From: Crenothrix polyspora
GTDB taxonomy: Bacteria; Pseudomonadota; Gammaproteobacteria; Methylococcales; Methylomonadaceae
Assembly (NCBI RefSeq): GCF_900163755.1
Contig: NZ_FUKI01000079.1
Location: 1-64,000 of the forward strand
DNA length: 64,000 bases
Direction of reading: 5' to 3'
In this document: positions 53,801 to 62,841 of the stretch, piece after piece
How positions within the stretch are numbered: position 1 is the first letter of the stretch
Layout: every line of letters begins with the position of its first letter
The notes under the pieces: generated by a model
The model's database searches: none
The model's input: only the letters and a program-made list of their open reading frames with translations
Told to the model about the DNA's origin: nothing
Translations under genes and position numbers: made by a program

Positions 53801-54221
53801 TATCTTTTTCAGCGTCGTTGTAGATTTTCATCTGTGCATTCAATCCATCCAGCAATTGCTGACGGTGATTGAAATACCAGTCCAGGTAAATCTCGGTAAA
53901 CAGCAGCGACAGGTACTGAAAATATTTCATATTCAGCACGGAATTTTCCTGTTGGTTGCGCTGCTCCGTAATAGCGTTCCAGTGCTGCACAATGTTCAGG
54001 TCGTATCGGCGCAAATCGTGCTGGCTAATACGATCTACTTCAAACAAGTTGTGTTGAAGGGCATGGAAAAATCCACTTTGGCCATCGTCTTCTATGCCCT
54101 CATGCCGATCTTCACCCAAGCGGTTTTTTAATCCCTCAAGGTTACCGTCTTTAAAAAAGCTCATCATCCATTGGTTAAGGACGAGTTCCTGGTGGAAGCT
54201 TCGTTTTGCGGTTTTACTCAT
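50853..54221 (-). CDS. Res-like DEAD/DEAH helicase with PD-(D/E)XK nuclease domain
   Basis: A 1122-residue type III restriction Res-like protein. Helicase motif I is FWNATGSGKTLLLHV, motif II is VLVDEGHRG, and motif III is close to FEYSATFGQAV; motif VI lies in IIQLFGRGVRLKG. The C-terminal nuclease has YPDFLLWLV and then FVDPKGL, a PD...DxK arrangement. I start it at ATG 54221, which overlaps the DUF1016 stop by eight bases; an upstream extension is possible but overlaps that gene. Likely the restriction subunit that cuts unmodified DNA with the Mod-like protein at 55374. Confidence 0.88.
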   Translation of the reverse strand: MSKTAKRSFHQELVLNQWMMSFFKDGNLEGLKNRLGEDRHEGIEDDGQSGFFHALQHNLFEVDRISQHDLRRYDLNIVQHWNAITEQRNQQENSVLNMKYFQYLSLLFTEIYLDWYFNHRQQLLDGLNAQMKIYNDAEKDTAHRFQSFDADELNKLAFWNATGSGKTLLLHVNIKQYLHYFQNGRTTAYPDKIILLTPNEGLSHQHLAELKLSGFDNFHLFAKNRGDVFKNAIEVIDINKLGDQMGDKTVAVEAFEGNNLVLVDEGHRGTGTAAGAWMSRRESLVRGGFAFEYSATFGQAVAKGLTVEKAEEDLQKKKAKILFETTNLKKLDDDQRQRLNLSSEEKRKARTLATREIYAKSILFDYSYKFFYEDGYGKESLILNLKDEDYEQEDIKRQYFTACLLSFYQQQYLWHSNRAKLADFNIEKPLWIFVGNTVAGEDSDILNVLKFLAGFLNDEAKTKLWIKDLLANTARLLDGKGRNIFHDRFTPLMAFSADEVYADILKKLFNAESRQRLKVVNLKTSKGELVLRVGNAEPFGLINIGDDAGFFKEAEAINQVPKSDADPEIKKKKALESFDTEADDFGGSLFGTLNGKDSQLHVLIGSRKFTEGWSSWRVSTMGLLNMGKGEGSQIIQLFGRGVRLKGQDYSLKRSIPSQRPKGAHLERLETLNIFGVNAGYMATFKDYLKEEGVTTPDEMIQLDFKTRANLPKNSLKTLALKDGYKDNQIKGFKRTHFPWLYEVPAEFKDKIKKAHIELDLYPKIEAMAAGKSLDGVASVVNIRQVGKIVKTIMVVFDFDRIYLAVQAFKQQRSWSNLRLDSSRLMSFCLSRDDWYTLYIPSSELTVITIADIRKQEDILIRLLQDYTDRFYKSLKNAYEGQFYDVVHLKTDDDSLLKVVHFDIDNNEDGEAYEKRIQALQVLVTDEKIGEASQWNAGQMVAICFDRHLYYPLFAIEGDVPLKMRPLAFDAPSEVQFVRDLETFYKSPLGQQMIGKRSLYLLRNADTKTKGLGFALAGNFYPDFLLWLVDDETGEQWLNFVDPKGLRQMSLNDPKLGLYNEVKVIQEKLGDPKLTLNAFIVSGTSFNSLLNVSCEQSELEERNVFFMVDGEQSYLHKMFKKFI

Positions 54222-55371
54222 GGGCTGGTCCTTTTTTATCCATTTGCGCGAGTTGGTCATCGGCCAGTTGCGCTTCAATAAACCGCTGCATATCTTCTTT
54301 TTTGGGCAGTTCCAGCAGGTATTTGGATACAAAAATTCCATTGTCGATACCGGCCAGCGCGTATTCCACCAAGGCATGGTCTTTCTGCGTACATAACAGA
54401 ATACCGACTGGCGGGTTATCGCCTTCTGTCATCATATTTTGGCGATACCAGCTCACATAGGTATTCAATTGACCAATATTTTCATGGTTAAATTCAGCCA
54501 GTTTCAGCTCGACCAAGACATGGCATTTCAGAATACGGTGATAAAACACCATATCAATAAAATAATGGGTTTCACCAATCAAAATGCGCTTTTGCCGCGC
54601 TTCAAAACAAAAGCCGTGCCCCAACTCCAGCAAAAATTCCTGTAATTTGTCGAGTAATTGGTCTTCGAGGTGCGATTCGCTCATGACCTCCTGTGGCTTT
54701 AAGCCCAAAAACTCGAACACATACGGGTCGCGTATCATTAAGGTGGGTGTTGCCGCTTCCGCACTGGCCTGTGTCAGTTCAGACAAGCGTTGTTTATTGG
54801 TCGAAAGCCCTGAGCGCTCATAATAAAGGCTGGCTATTTGTCGCTTTAGCTCGCGCACCGTCCAATTACCCCGGATGCACTCCATTTCGTAGAAAGTTCG
54901 TTTTGTCGCGTCGTCGCATTTCAATAATTCGGCGATGTGGGTGAAGGAAAGTTTGCCCACTATCTCTTTGCTAAAGGTTGTCAATTCGGGATTCAGTGAA
55001 TCCCGAATCTTAGGAATTGCTGTGGTGCCATGTTGCGAGAGTTGCGCTTTTAATTCGGGGGGCAGTGAATCCCGAATTTGCGGATAGGTGGTGTAGAACT
55101 GACGGTAGCGGCGCAATTCGCGTTCTTCTGTCCTAACAACACCGGCCTTCAGAAGATCATGTGACAAACGTTCCAGCAGCCTGTCGCCATAGTGGGCGCG
55201 GTCAGAACCTTGTTGCTCGTACTCGACGATATACGCCCCGATTAGCCAGTTACGCAAGGTTAGGCTTATGTTGACCGCACGGCCTGCTTGTGCGGCCATT
55301 TCAGCATGAACTTGCCCGATGGCAACCACCAGTTGTTCAAAAGAAAGCGTGGGCGTGGATGGCTTAGCCAT
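54214..55371 (-). CDS. DUF1016/YhcG-type PD-(D/E)XK nuclease
   Basis: A 385-residue protein. The N-terminal DUF1016 helical domain (about 10-190) includes ISLTLRNWLIGAYIVEYEQ and HYGDRLLERLSHDL. The C-terminal YhcG nuclease domain (about 215-360) carries FIDMVFYHRILKCHVLVELK, whose D...ExK is the catalytic core. A short internal repeat, IRDSLPPEL / IRDSLNPEL (about 98-128), lies between. DUF1016 genes are frequent accessory members of restriction-modification loci, perhaps as additional nucleases. It lies two bases after the Mod gene and overlaps the Res gene. Confidence 0.88.
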   Translation of the reverse strand: MAKPSTPTLSFEQLVVAIGQVHAEMAAQAGRAVNISLTLRNWLIGAYIVEYEQQGSDRAHYGDRLLERLSHDLLKAGVVRTEERELRRYRQFYTTYPQIRDSLPPELKAQLSQHGTTAIPKIRDSLNPELTTFSKEIVGKLSFTHIAELLKCDDATKRTFYEMECIRGNWTVRELKRQIASLYYERSGLSTNKQRLSELTQASAEAATPTLMIRDPYVFEFLGLKPQEVMSESHLEDQLLDKLQEFLLELGHGFCFEARQKRILIGETHYFIDMVFYHRILKCHVLVELKLAEFNHENIGQLNTYVSWYRQNMMTEGDNPPVGILLCTQKDHALVEYALAGIDNGIFVSKYLLELPKKEDMQRFIEAQLADDQLAQMDKKGPAHE

Positions 55372-55373
55372 GT

Positions 55374-58300
55374 TTAATTCCCCTCTACCGCAAACATCCG
55401 GTTTAAGAATTCCGGTTCAATCTGGCGGATTTTAAGGGTTTTAGTGATGCCGCCTTCGGTTTCCAGGTTGGTGAATACGGCGGGGATGTTGTGGTCGCCG
55501 TTGATGTAGACGATTTCGAATTCGCTGTCTGCGGGGTTGATGGCGAGTTTGTCGCACAGGCGGTTTAGAGTGTCGTAGTCAACTTGTTCTACATCGCGCC
55601 ACAAGATGAGGGTTTTTTCGCCGCAGGGTAACCAACCTGTTAGGGTTATAAAGCCTTTGTCGCGCTGGCTGTCGATGTGTTTTACGCGCAGGCCAATGAG
55701 GTAATTGAAGGTTTCTATCAGGTCTATGTTGCGTTCTTGGTAGGCACCTGCGGAATCTATGGCGACTTTGAGTTTGCAATCAAACGGTTTGTTGAAGTGT
55801 TGTACGGATAGTAAGGAGCCACGGCTTTCTATATCCAGCATATAGCGCAATAGGTAGTCTTCTTGGGCGGCTTCTGAAAGGCTGTCCAGGGTACTTTGTT
55901 GTGCTTGGGTGCGGCGCAGTTGCAGGTTGTTTAGGGTATCTTCATAGCTTTCTATTTTTAGGGTTTTGAAGGCATGAGATAGGCCAGTATGTGGTGCGGT
56001 GGCTTTGCCGTCTTTCCAGTCAGCTGAATAGACGACTTTTTGGATGCGTGGTTTTAAGACGGTGTCGAAGTAGTCGCCTTGTTCGACTAGGATGTATTTT
56101 CTCTTACCACTATCTTCGCGATTGAGGTCAATTACTGCATGGGCAGTTGTACCAGAACCGGCAAAATAGTCGAGAATATTACCGACTCCTGCAATATGAA
56201 TAACTCGTTTAATAAGCCTAACTGTTTTTGGAGATGTAAAAAACGTTTCTGGTATTAATGCTCGTAATTCACGAATACCATCCTGAGTATGTCCTACATC
56301 TTCGTACATCCATATTGTACGAGGAACAACTCCACCTAAATTATTCAAAAAACGTTTATATCTTGGTGTTGAGTTGTCTCCATTCTTTCCCCACCAAACA
56401 AGATTTTCTTGCACATTTTTTTCATGGAAGCCTTTTGAATAACGCCACACAGCTTTATTTGATGGCCAAATTTCTACACCTGTATTTGGGTTAATTATTG
56501 GATAATAAAGATTAGGTCGTTCATCTGCTGATTTATTACAGGTGTAATTATCAGACATCCATGAACCACGCGAGTCATTGTCAGGATTAGTGTAGCCTTG
56601 GTTTTGTTTGTCAGAGCGAATTAGCTTAGTTGGGTACCACTGATTTTTATCTAACGCAAAACAAGACACATAATCATGATCATCACTAAGCCATTTAGCA
56701 TCATTCGCAGGCGCATATTTTTTTTGCCAAATGATGTTGGAAATAAAGTTGTCCATTCCAAAAACATTGCCAAGAGCGAATTTCGAACTTGCCTGTTCAA
56801 TGTCATCAGTGCTACAAAAAAATACTGAATCCTGCTGCATTAAAGTACGAGATAGAATCGCCCTATTTTCAAACATACTCATCCAGCTTGAATGCTGGTA
56901 ATTGTCCTTATACGAAAATCCATCCCCACCCGTATTATACGGCGGATCAATATAAACACACTTCACCTGCTCCCGATACCGCTCCTGCAACAAATTCAAT
57001 GCCTGAAAATTATCACCATGTATCAACAGCCCATCCAGGCTTTCATCCAGATTATCCACCGCCGCCAACAGCGCGTGTTTAAATGCCACATCAAACAACG
57101 TCGTATCGACCATCAAAAACGGGTGTTCTTTCAAATAATCAACACTGCCCACCTCGGCTTGCTTAAACACATCCGCCTTGTCACCATCCAGCATACCCAG
57201 TTGTTCCCACTGTTCCCATTGCAACGGGTTAGCGGCAATGGCCGGATACAGGCTTTCCGGCACACGATCCAGCGTCATGCAATACTGCGTAGACACCACA
57301 AACTTCTTCTTCAACCACAGCTTTTTCTGGAAATCTTCCAGTTGCGCCAAAAAAGTTACCAAATCCAGTGCAATTGCACGCAGGGTTTGAATCAGGCGCA
57401 GGTTCTTCTCAATATCGGCAAAGGTTTCGGCATGTTGCACATCATCCAGGTGCATCACCTCATTCTTAATGTAAAAATCCAGCTCGCGGCGCAAAAAGCC
57501 GCCTAAATCTTTATGGATAAAATAATCCGCCGTGTTTTTGGCAGTGTAGTTGGTGAGCATTTTTTCCAACAGCGTGCGCTGCGGGTTTTTCTCGGTGGGT
57601 TCGCGTTTGGCTAAATCTAACCAACGGGCTTTTACCTGAGCATCCGCCAATAGGGCTTTCACTGCATTCTGAACCAGTTCATCCTGCTTGCTGCCTTTCG
57701 GCATAGCCTTGTATTCAAACCGAATCACCAACTCGCCATTTTCTTCAGTGATCGGCAACAAGGTTTCTTCAATCTCATCCCCGTCATCCTCAGCAATAAT
57801 GCGGGTGGTCGGCTCAATTAACACAAAACGGCGTTCTTTGTCGTTATCCTTACGGTTATCTTTGGCCGTATCTGCCGTCACCAAACGAAAACGCACACTG
57901 CGGCCATCATCCAACTTAAACGCATAATTGGAAAAATTTTCGCCGCTTTTCGTGTAATACTGGTCCTTATTCGCCCAATGCAACACCACTTCTTCACCGG
58001 CGTAGGGAATCGCGTAAGTGTCGCCCTTGTAACGGCGCTGACTGATAAAATCGCCCTTGTCGTAATAGCGCGAGAAAAATGTCAGCAAATGGCTGAACAC
58101 CGCGTTTTCATGTTCCAAACTACCTGCGCCGTAGTCAGCCAATTTTTCCCGAATTTCCCGCAGTTTGGGTACAGTGTCAGGATCAATGCCGTCGGCACGG
58201 TATTGGCTTTCCTTGTCTTTGAGTTCTTTGAGTAAAGCGTCTTTATTGGCCGCGCCAGAGTTGGCCAAGCTTTCACTCACTTTAGCTTTTAGACGATTTT

Positions 58301-58424
58301 CCAGGTAATCGTTGATTTCCCCCACACGGGCATTCAGAATGCGGTAAATGCCAAAATCCAGTTCTGGTTTATCAATTTGGAAGATTTCTTTTAATTTGAT
58401 GACGAGGTCGTCGTATTTGCTCAT
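55374..58424 (-). CDS. Large Mod-like site-specific DNA methyltransferase
   Basis: A 1016-residue N6-adenine/N4-cytosine methyltransferase of the beta order: catalytic YIDPPYNTGGDG at about residue 494, and SAM-binding DYFAGSGTTAHA at about 755. The target-recognition region between them is clearly more AT-rich in DNA (about 56160-56860) than the flanks. The ~480-residue N-terminal extension has no known catalytic motif, and the protein is about 1.5 times the length of ordinary type III Mod (~650). It is probably the specificity and modification subunit partnered by the Res-like gene. Confidence 0.9.
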   Translation of the reverse strand: MSKYDDLVIKLKEIFQIDKPELDFGIYRILNARVGEINDYLENRLKAKVSESLANSGAANKDALLKELKDKESQYRADGIDPDTVPKLREIREKLADYGAGSLEHENAVFSHLLTFFSRYYDKGDFISQRRYKGDTYAIPYAGEEVVLHWANKDQYYTKSGENFSNYAFKLDDGRSVRFRLVTADTAKDNRKDNDKERRFVLIEPTTRIIAEDDGDEIEETLLPITEENGELVIRFEYKAMPKGSKQDELVQNAVKALLADAQVKARWLDLAKREPTEKNPQRTLLEKMLTNYTAKNTADYFIHKDLGGFLRRELDFYIKNEVMHLDDVQHAETFADIEKNLRLIQTLRAIALDLVTFLAQLEDFQKKLWLKKKFVVSTQYCMTLDRVPESLYPAIAANPLQWEQWEQLGMLDGDKADVFKQAEVGSVDYLKEHPFLMVDTTLFDVAFKHALLAAVDNLDESLDGLLIHGDNFQALNLLQERYREQVKCVYIDPPYNTGGDGFSYKDNYQHSSWMSMFENRAILSRTLMQQDSVFFCSTDDIEQASSKFALGNVFGMDNFISNIIWQKKYAPANDAKWLSDDHDYVSCFALDKNQWYPTKLIRSDKQNQGYTNPDNDSRGSWMSDNYTCNKSADERPNLYYPIINPNTGVEIWPSNKAVWRYSKGFHEKNVQENLVWWGKNGDNSTPRYKRFLNNLGGVVPRTIWMYEDVGHTQDGIRELRALIPETFFTSPKTVRLIKRVIHIAGVGNILDYFAGSGTTAHAVIDLNREDSGKRKYILVEQGDYFDTVLKPRIQKVVYSADWKDGKATAPHTGLSHAFKTLKIESYEDTLNNLQLRRTQAQQSTLDSLSEAAQEDYLLRYMLDIESRGSLLSVQHFNKPFDCKLKVAIDSAGAYQERNIDLIETFNYLIGLRVKHIDSQRDKGFITLTGWLPCGEKTLILWRDVEQVDYDTLNRLCDKLAINPADSEFEIVYINGDHNIPAVFTNLETEGGITKTLKIRQIEPEFLNRMFAVEGN

Positions 58425-58460
58425 GGCGGGTTCTATTAGAGATGTTGCGTAAATTCGGGT

Positions 58461-59357
58461 TTAACGCCAGATTGCTCGCATTTTCCAGTCGTTAGGAAAA
58501 CCCATGCGTGTTGGTTCTATGTGGTGTCGGGTTAACATATCAAGCAAACGTTGATACCAATGATGGTTGGGCGCAATTATATTCATCAAATAATGCAGCA
58601 TTACCAAAGTGTTGTAGATGCGGCGCGGCTCTTTCGGGTTAAAACTACTCAGTAGTATCTGTGGGCGTTGCCTAGGCAGCTTGAATGTGAAAATGAATTC
58701 GCGGTTCCATAATCGGCTGTGATGGGCGCAAAGATTGCGTATGGTACTCAGGTGATGCAAAAAAGACACTAGATTGACTTCATCACAGTCGTAAATATGT
58801 GCCACCAAGTTACGGTCAGCACCGCTTTTTAAATTGGCGTACCATTTGGAAAGTTGACCTAATGTCATAATTTCCACTGCTGCCCAGATGGGGGGTAACG
58901 GTTCTACGTAGTTCGCCAGCAGATGCTGGATAAAGACCTCTTTACTGTCGCGAGCATCTTTTTGCAATTGGCTGATATACTGGACATGACTCCAGGATTG
59001 TTTGAATAAGGTAGGGTCTAAATGTGGGTGCGAACCATAACGGTGTCCCAATTGGTAAGCCAATTGGGTACGCATTGCAACTTCGATACGCTCAATGGCA
59101 TCCAGTATCAATAAACGTAATTCGCGGTCAAAAATGTATAAATCCAGCACTTGCTCAAAAGTTGTTCCAGGCTGGAAGGCGTGTGTAGTGTGATTGATTT
59201 CAAACGGTAGCCAATAGGCAGTCAGCCGATAGTAGTTGATCTGGCTAAGGTAATGCTTGGCTAATGGGGTATCATTGATAACCATACCACGAGTGCGTAG
59301 TTGGGCAATCTGTTGATCAATGGTTAAAGCCGGTTTGGTATAGGGCTGCTTAGGCAT
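58461..59357 (-). CDS. Abi_2 (AbiD/AbiF-type) abortive-infection HEPN protein
   Basis: A 298-residue Abi_2 family protein: N-terminal [20 protein letters not shown], then [11 protein letters not shown] and [20 protein letters not shown], and a C-terminal HEPN motif [13 protein letters not shown], whose R-x4-H is the likely RNase active site. Such proteins block phage growth by damaging host or phage RNA. Here it sits inside a restriction cluster, 36 bp before the Mod gene and 22 bp after a terminator-like hairpin, suggesting controlled expression as a back-up toxin. Could also act alone. Confidence 0.88.
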   Translation of the reverse strand: MPKQPYTKPALTIDQQIAQLRTRGMVINDTPLAKHYLSQINYYRLTAYWLPFEINHTTHAFQPGTTFEQVLDLYIFDRELRLLILDAIERIEVAMRTQLAYQLGHRYGSHPHLDPTLFKQSWSHVQYISQLQKDARDSKEVFIQHLLANYVEPLPPIWAAVEIMTLGQLSKWYANLKSGADRNLVAHIYDCDEVNLVSFLHHLSTIRNLCAHHSRLWNREFIFTFKLPRQRPQILLSSFNPKEPRRIYNTLVMLHYLMNIIAPNHHWYQRLLDMLTRHHIEPTRMGFPNDWKMRAIWR

Positions 59358-59370
59358 TCAGAAACCCATA

Positions 59371-59419
59371 AAAAAGAAACCCCTCATGGTGCGCAAATCT
59401 TACGGGATGCGTGAGGGGT
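59371..59419 (-). terminator. Terminator/attenuator hairpin before the Abi gene
   Basis: On the minus strand ACCCCTCA (59419-59412) pairs with TGAGGGGT (59387-59380 region), followed by TTTCTTTTTT. It ends the helicase message, yet the Abi-Mod-DUF1016-Res genes follow at once with no other obvious promoter, so it may be an attenuator. A 3-codon mini-ORF (ATG GGT TTC TGA) directly after the T-run ends just before the Abi ATG. Confidence 0.7.
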
Positions 59420-59497
59420 GTTGTTGGCATAATGGTAGTCTGTGTATACAGATACGTCAACCATTTTTGATTCAGAGTTTTTGTTGTTGCCAATATG

Positions 59498-62419
59498 TTA
59501 AATCACTACCCATTCTATAGTGAACAGCCGCTTTGACTCAGTTTTTTGCGTGAGGCGGCGTTCCAGGGCATCAATCAAGCCATCACGCTTTGCTATGATG
59601 TCATCCTCAACCTGAAAAATCTCCTGGCGTTGGCGGCGCTGCTGTTTTTCCAGCTTTAAGATTTTTTGTTGAATGTCGTACTGTTCTTCAAGGTTGGTTG
59701 CCAGTCGTGCCTGGCGTTGCAGGATTTTGATTTGCTCTTTGGTGTCTTTCAAGGCTTTTTCAGCGGCCAGAACCAAATCATCCGCCCATTTTTCCAGCTT
59801 TTCACGCGCATCATTAAAATGTTTGTTGTTCGCTTCCAGTGATTGACTGATGGTAGCTTTGATGTGCCGCTCTGCCTCAGCGTCAAGTCTTTGATTAATG
59901 CTATCCGGTATAACCACAGCGCCAGAGACTGTGGTTGCACAGTTAAACAGTTTCTCACAAGTTTCCTGTTCCAAGGGCAAACCCTGGTTATCAATGGCAG
60001 AAAATAACAGGTATTCTTCGCGTTCATAACTTTCAACAGCTAGCGCCATTAAGGTCAAATAGCCACTTTTACCACGTAGCGTCTCCACTACCAATAAGCG
60101 ATTTTGGTAAGCGCTGACATTAAAAACCAAGTGTGCGCTGGGTGTTTCCAGTGCTTTGGCCTGGTCTATAACAAATTCGCCTAACGGGTGCGAAAGCCGG
60201 TACAGAAATGCGCCGAATTCTGCACGGACTTCTTGGGATGTGTCTTCAGCTACTTCTAATAGTGGCTTGTTTGCATGGGGCGTGGTCTTGGAAATAAGAT
60301 GATAACGACCTGCGGCAATGTCCGGCTTGGGTGGCTGTGTAAGATCAAAAGCCAGCGCGACATCATCAAATTGTGCCCGGTCTTGCAGCATAAAATAGGT
60401 AAGCGACCAAAAACGTTTACCGAATCTATCCAGCTGGGCTTTAGCATCTTTTAACTGGAGCCGTAGCCGTTCATGCACATCTTCGTCAAAATTTTCCAGT
60501 AACAACTTACGGGTGTCAATCATTCTGGCCTGAATGCGCTCATCCATTTCGGTTTGCAGGGCCTTAAAAGCCGCCTCAATTTCTGTGGGTGTCCGGCATT
60601 GCTGGTAAATGGTCAAAATGCGCTTTTCAAAATCCACACCCGATTCAATACTGCCCAACACATCATCAGAAGCGCCAAAAACACCATTGAACAGGTTAAA
60701 TTTTTCAGTCAGCAATTCCAAAACACGACGATCAGCATCGTTGCGTTCATTCAGAAAATTGATGACCACAACATCATGCTGTTGGCCATAACGATGGCAA
60801 CGACCTATGCGTTGCTCGACTCGTTGTGGATTCCAGGGCAAATCATAATTAATGACCAGCGAACAAAACTGAATATTGACACCTTCAGCCGCCGCTTCCG
60901 TGGCAATCATAATGCTGGCTTGGTCACGGAAATATTCTATCAGTGCCGTGCGTATATCAATATCACGGGAACCCGCGATACGCCCCGTGCCCTGGTTTGC
61001 CGTTAGCCAGTCTTGATAAATCGTCGTGGCTTCAGGCGTGTTATTAGTGCCGCTGAATTGCACCACCTGACCTGCATAACCGTTGGCTTCCAGGTAGTCT
61101 TTCAGGTAAGCCTGGGTACGGCGTGATTCGGTGAAAATCAGTGCCTTGCGTTGAGCATGGGTTGTAGCCAGTTGTTGAAAGCCGATTTCCAGAGCGCTCA
61201 ACAGGCTGCGAGTTTTAGTATCGGTGCCAATGCTACGCGCCCATGCCGCCAATTGCGTCAACAAGTCGATTTCTTCTTTTAACTGCTTCCGATCAATAGT
61301 CGGCTTGGGGGTAGTGTCATCGTCTTCTAGGGGGTCTATAGACAGTATTTCATCGAGCAAATCCTCCTCGATGTCTTCATCCCTAAGCAACTGCTCGGCA
61401 AAATCAGGGTCATCCTGTATTTTTTCATCACGCAACACTTCCAGCCTAAGCTTCATCGTCTCCAGCGTACCGGCAATTGCCAACGAAGACGAGGCCAGCA
61501 GTTTGCGCAAGATCAGTTCGGTGAGATGGCGCTGGCGTTTGGGAATGGCATAGCTGTTGGGGCGCTGTAAAAAGGCCGTTACCGCCTCATAGAGTTTATG
61601 CTCATCATCTGTGGGGCGAAAGGGCTGGGTAATGGCCCGGCGTTCCGTGTAACGGATATATTCGGTCACTTGATTGCGTAATGTACGTCGGCAAAATCCT
61701 GACAAGCGCTGGCGCAAACCGTCCAAATCACCCCCCGCCGTGACATACTGGCTGCGGAAAGCGTTCACATCACCAAACAGGTGTTCATCGATCAGCGTGG
61801 ATAGACCGTACAGCTCCAACAGCGAGTTTTGCAACGGTGTTGCAGTCAGCAGCAGTTTGCGGCTATCTTCAAGCGCCCAGCGTAAACCCTGACCAATCTT
61901 ATTGCTTTCCCGATAAGCGTTGCGGAGTTTATGCGCTTCGTCGATAACCACGAGATCCCAAGCAATGGACTTCAAATCATCACGTATCCGATTGGCATAG
62001 TTATACGACAGAATAATGATGGCTTTTTGGCTGATGGGGGATTGATCTTTTTTGAGAGTATCGCGCCAGGTTTTGGCATCCAGAACGAATGCGGGCAGAT
62101 TAAATTTTTCTTCCAGTTCCAGCGCCCATTGCTTGCGTAAAGAGGCGGGACAGATAACCAGCAATCGCCGTCTGCGTTCTGACCAATATTGACACAAGAC
62201 AATACCCGCCTCGATGGTTTTACCCAAGCCGACTTCGTCAGCCAGTAAAACACCTTTAGATAACGGTGATTTTAATGCAAATAAAGCGGCTTCTATCTGA
62301 TGGGGGTTAAGGTCAACGCTGGCATCGAAAAGCGATTGGGAAAGACGTTCGGTATCATTGGCACCATGACGGCGCGTAAGCTCGTGCGCGAAGTATTTCG
62401 CGTGGAATGATGTGATCAT
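59498..62419 (-). CDS. SNF2/RapA-like DEAD/DEAH helicase of the defence cluster
   Basis: A 973-residue superfamily 2 ATPase. Motif I ADEVGLGKTIEAG (about 60-72), motif Ia VICPASLRKQW, motif II VIDEAHKLRN (D160-H163), motif III LLTATPLQNS, and motifs V/VI near ATEAAAEGVNIQ and QRIGRCHRYGQ. The last ~130 residues are strongly helical and charged (coiled coil). Proteins of this type precede Mod/Res-like genes in type III-related loci, often with a small DUF4391 gene; none is present here and the Abi gene occupies that place. It is the first gene of the cluster. Confidence 0.9.
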   Translation of the reverse strand: MITSFHAKYFAHELTRRHGANDTERLSQSLFDASVDLNPHQIEAALFALKSPLSKGVLLADEVGLGKTIEAGIVLCQYWSERRRRLLVICPASLRKQWALELEEKFNLPAFVLDAKTWRDTLKKDQSPISQKAIIILSYNYANRIRDDLKSIAWDLVVIDEAHKLRNAYRESNKIGQGLRWALEDSRKLLLTATPLQNSLLELYGLSTLIDEHLFGDVNAFRSQYVTAGGDLDGLRQRLSGFCRRTLRNQVTEYIRYTERRAITQPFRPTDDEHKLYEAVTAFLQRPNSYAIPKRQRHLTELILRKLLASSSLAIAGTLETMKLRLEVLRDEKIQDDPDFAEQLLRDEDIEEDLLDEILSIDPLEDDDTTPKPTIDRKQLKEEIDLLTQLAAWARSIGTDTKTRSLLSALEIGFQQLATTHAQRKALIFTESRRTQAYLKDYLEANGYAGQVVQFSGTNNTPEATTIYQDWLTANQGTGRIAGSRDIDIRTALIEYFRDQASIMIATEAAAEGVNIQFCSLVINYDLPWNPQRVEQRIGRCHRYGQQHDVVVINFLNERNDADRRVLELLTEKFNLFNGVFGASDDVLGSIESGVDFEKRILTIYQQCRTPTEIEAAFKALQTEMDERIQARMIDTRKLLLENFDEDVHERLRLQLKDAKAQLDRFGKRFWSLTYFMLQDRAQFDDVALAFDLTQPPKPDIAAGRYHLISKTTPHANKPLLEVAEDTSQEVRAEFGAFLYRLSHPLGEFVIDQAKALETPSAHLVFNVSAYQNRLLVVETLRGKSGYLTLMALAVESYEREEYLLFSAIDNQGLPLEQETCEKLFNCATTVSGAVVIPDSINQRLDAEAERHIKATISQSLEANNKHFNDAREKLEKWADDLVLAAEKALKDTKEQIKILQRQARLATNLEEQYDIQQKILKLEKQQRRQRQEIFQVEDDIIAKRDGLIDALERRLTQKTESKRLFTIEWVVI

Positions 62420-62568
62420 TTGTTAAGACGCGTCATTTTTTATATTTTTTGAATTGACTATTTATTCAGAGAGTAGCTGTTTTGAAATTTGTGCGAGTCC
62501 AGCTGTTTTTAGAAAGTTGGCAATAATTTACGCATGGGCAAGGCCGTTGCTATCGGCTGTGTAGAATA

Positions 62569-62841
62569 TCAATCAACCGCATCTTTCAAATTCTTACCTG
62601 CCTTAAAAGACGGTATTTTCGCGGCGGGAATAGTGATTTCCGCGCCAGTTTGCGGATTCCGCCCAGTGCGTTCAGCCCGATCCTTAACGGAAAACGTACC
62701 AAAACCTACCAAGGCAACTGAATCCCCAACTTTCAAGGCATTTTCAATGGCGCTGAGCAGTCCTTCCAAAGCGCGGCCTGATTCCGCCTTGGTTAAGTTT
62801 GAGCTTTCGGCAATGGCGGCAATAAGGGTGGCTTTATTCAT
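62569..62841 (-). CDS. HU-family DNA-binding protein
   Basis: A 90-residue HU-type protein: [41 protein letters not shown] with the beta-arm RNPQTG motif, and a C-terminal [14 protein letters not shown]. Full length for the family and closer to HU than IHF by the arm sequence. It bends DNA. Plasmids and ICEs often carry their own copy to help replication or conjugation. It lies 150 bp upstream of the helicase, in the same direction, and 317 bp from the divergent pilL gene. Confidence 0.93.
   Translation of the reverse strand: MNKATLIAAIAESSNLTKAESGRALEGLLSAIENALKVGDSVALVGFGTFSVKDRAERTGRNPQTGAEITIPAAKIPSFKAGKNLKDAVD

Noticed and set aside
50853-62419. Classification of the defence cluster as DISARM or BREX
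   Set aside because: No DrmB (DUF1998), PglZ or BrxL-like protein is present; the similarity is limited to sharing helicases and a methyltransferase.
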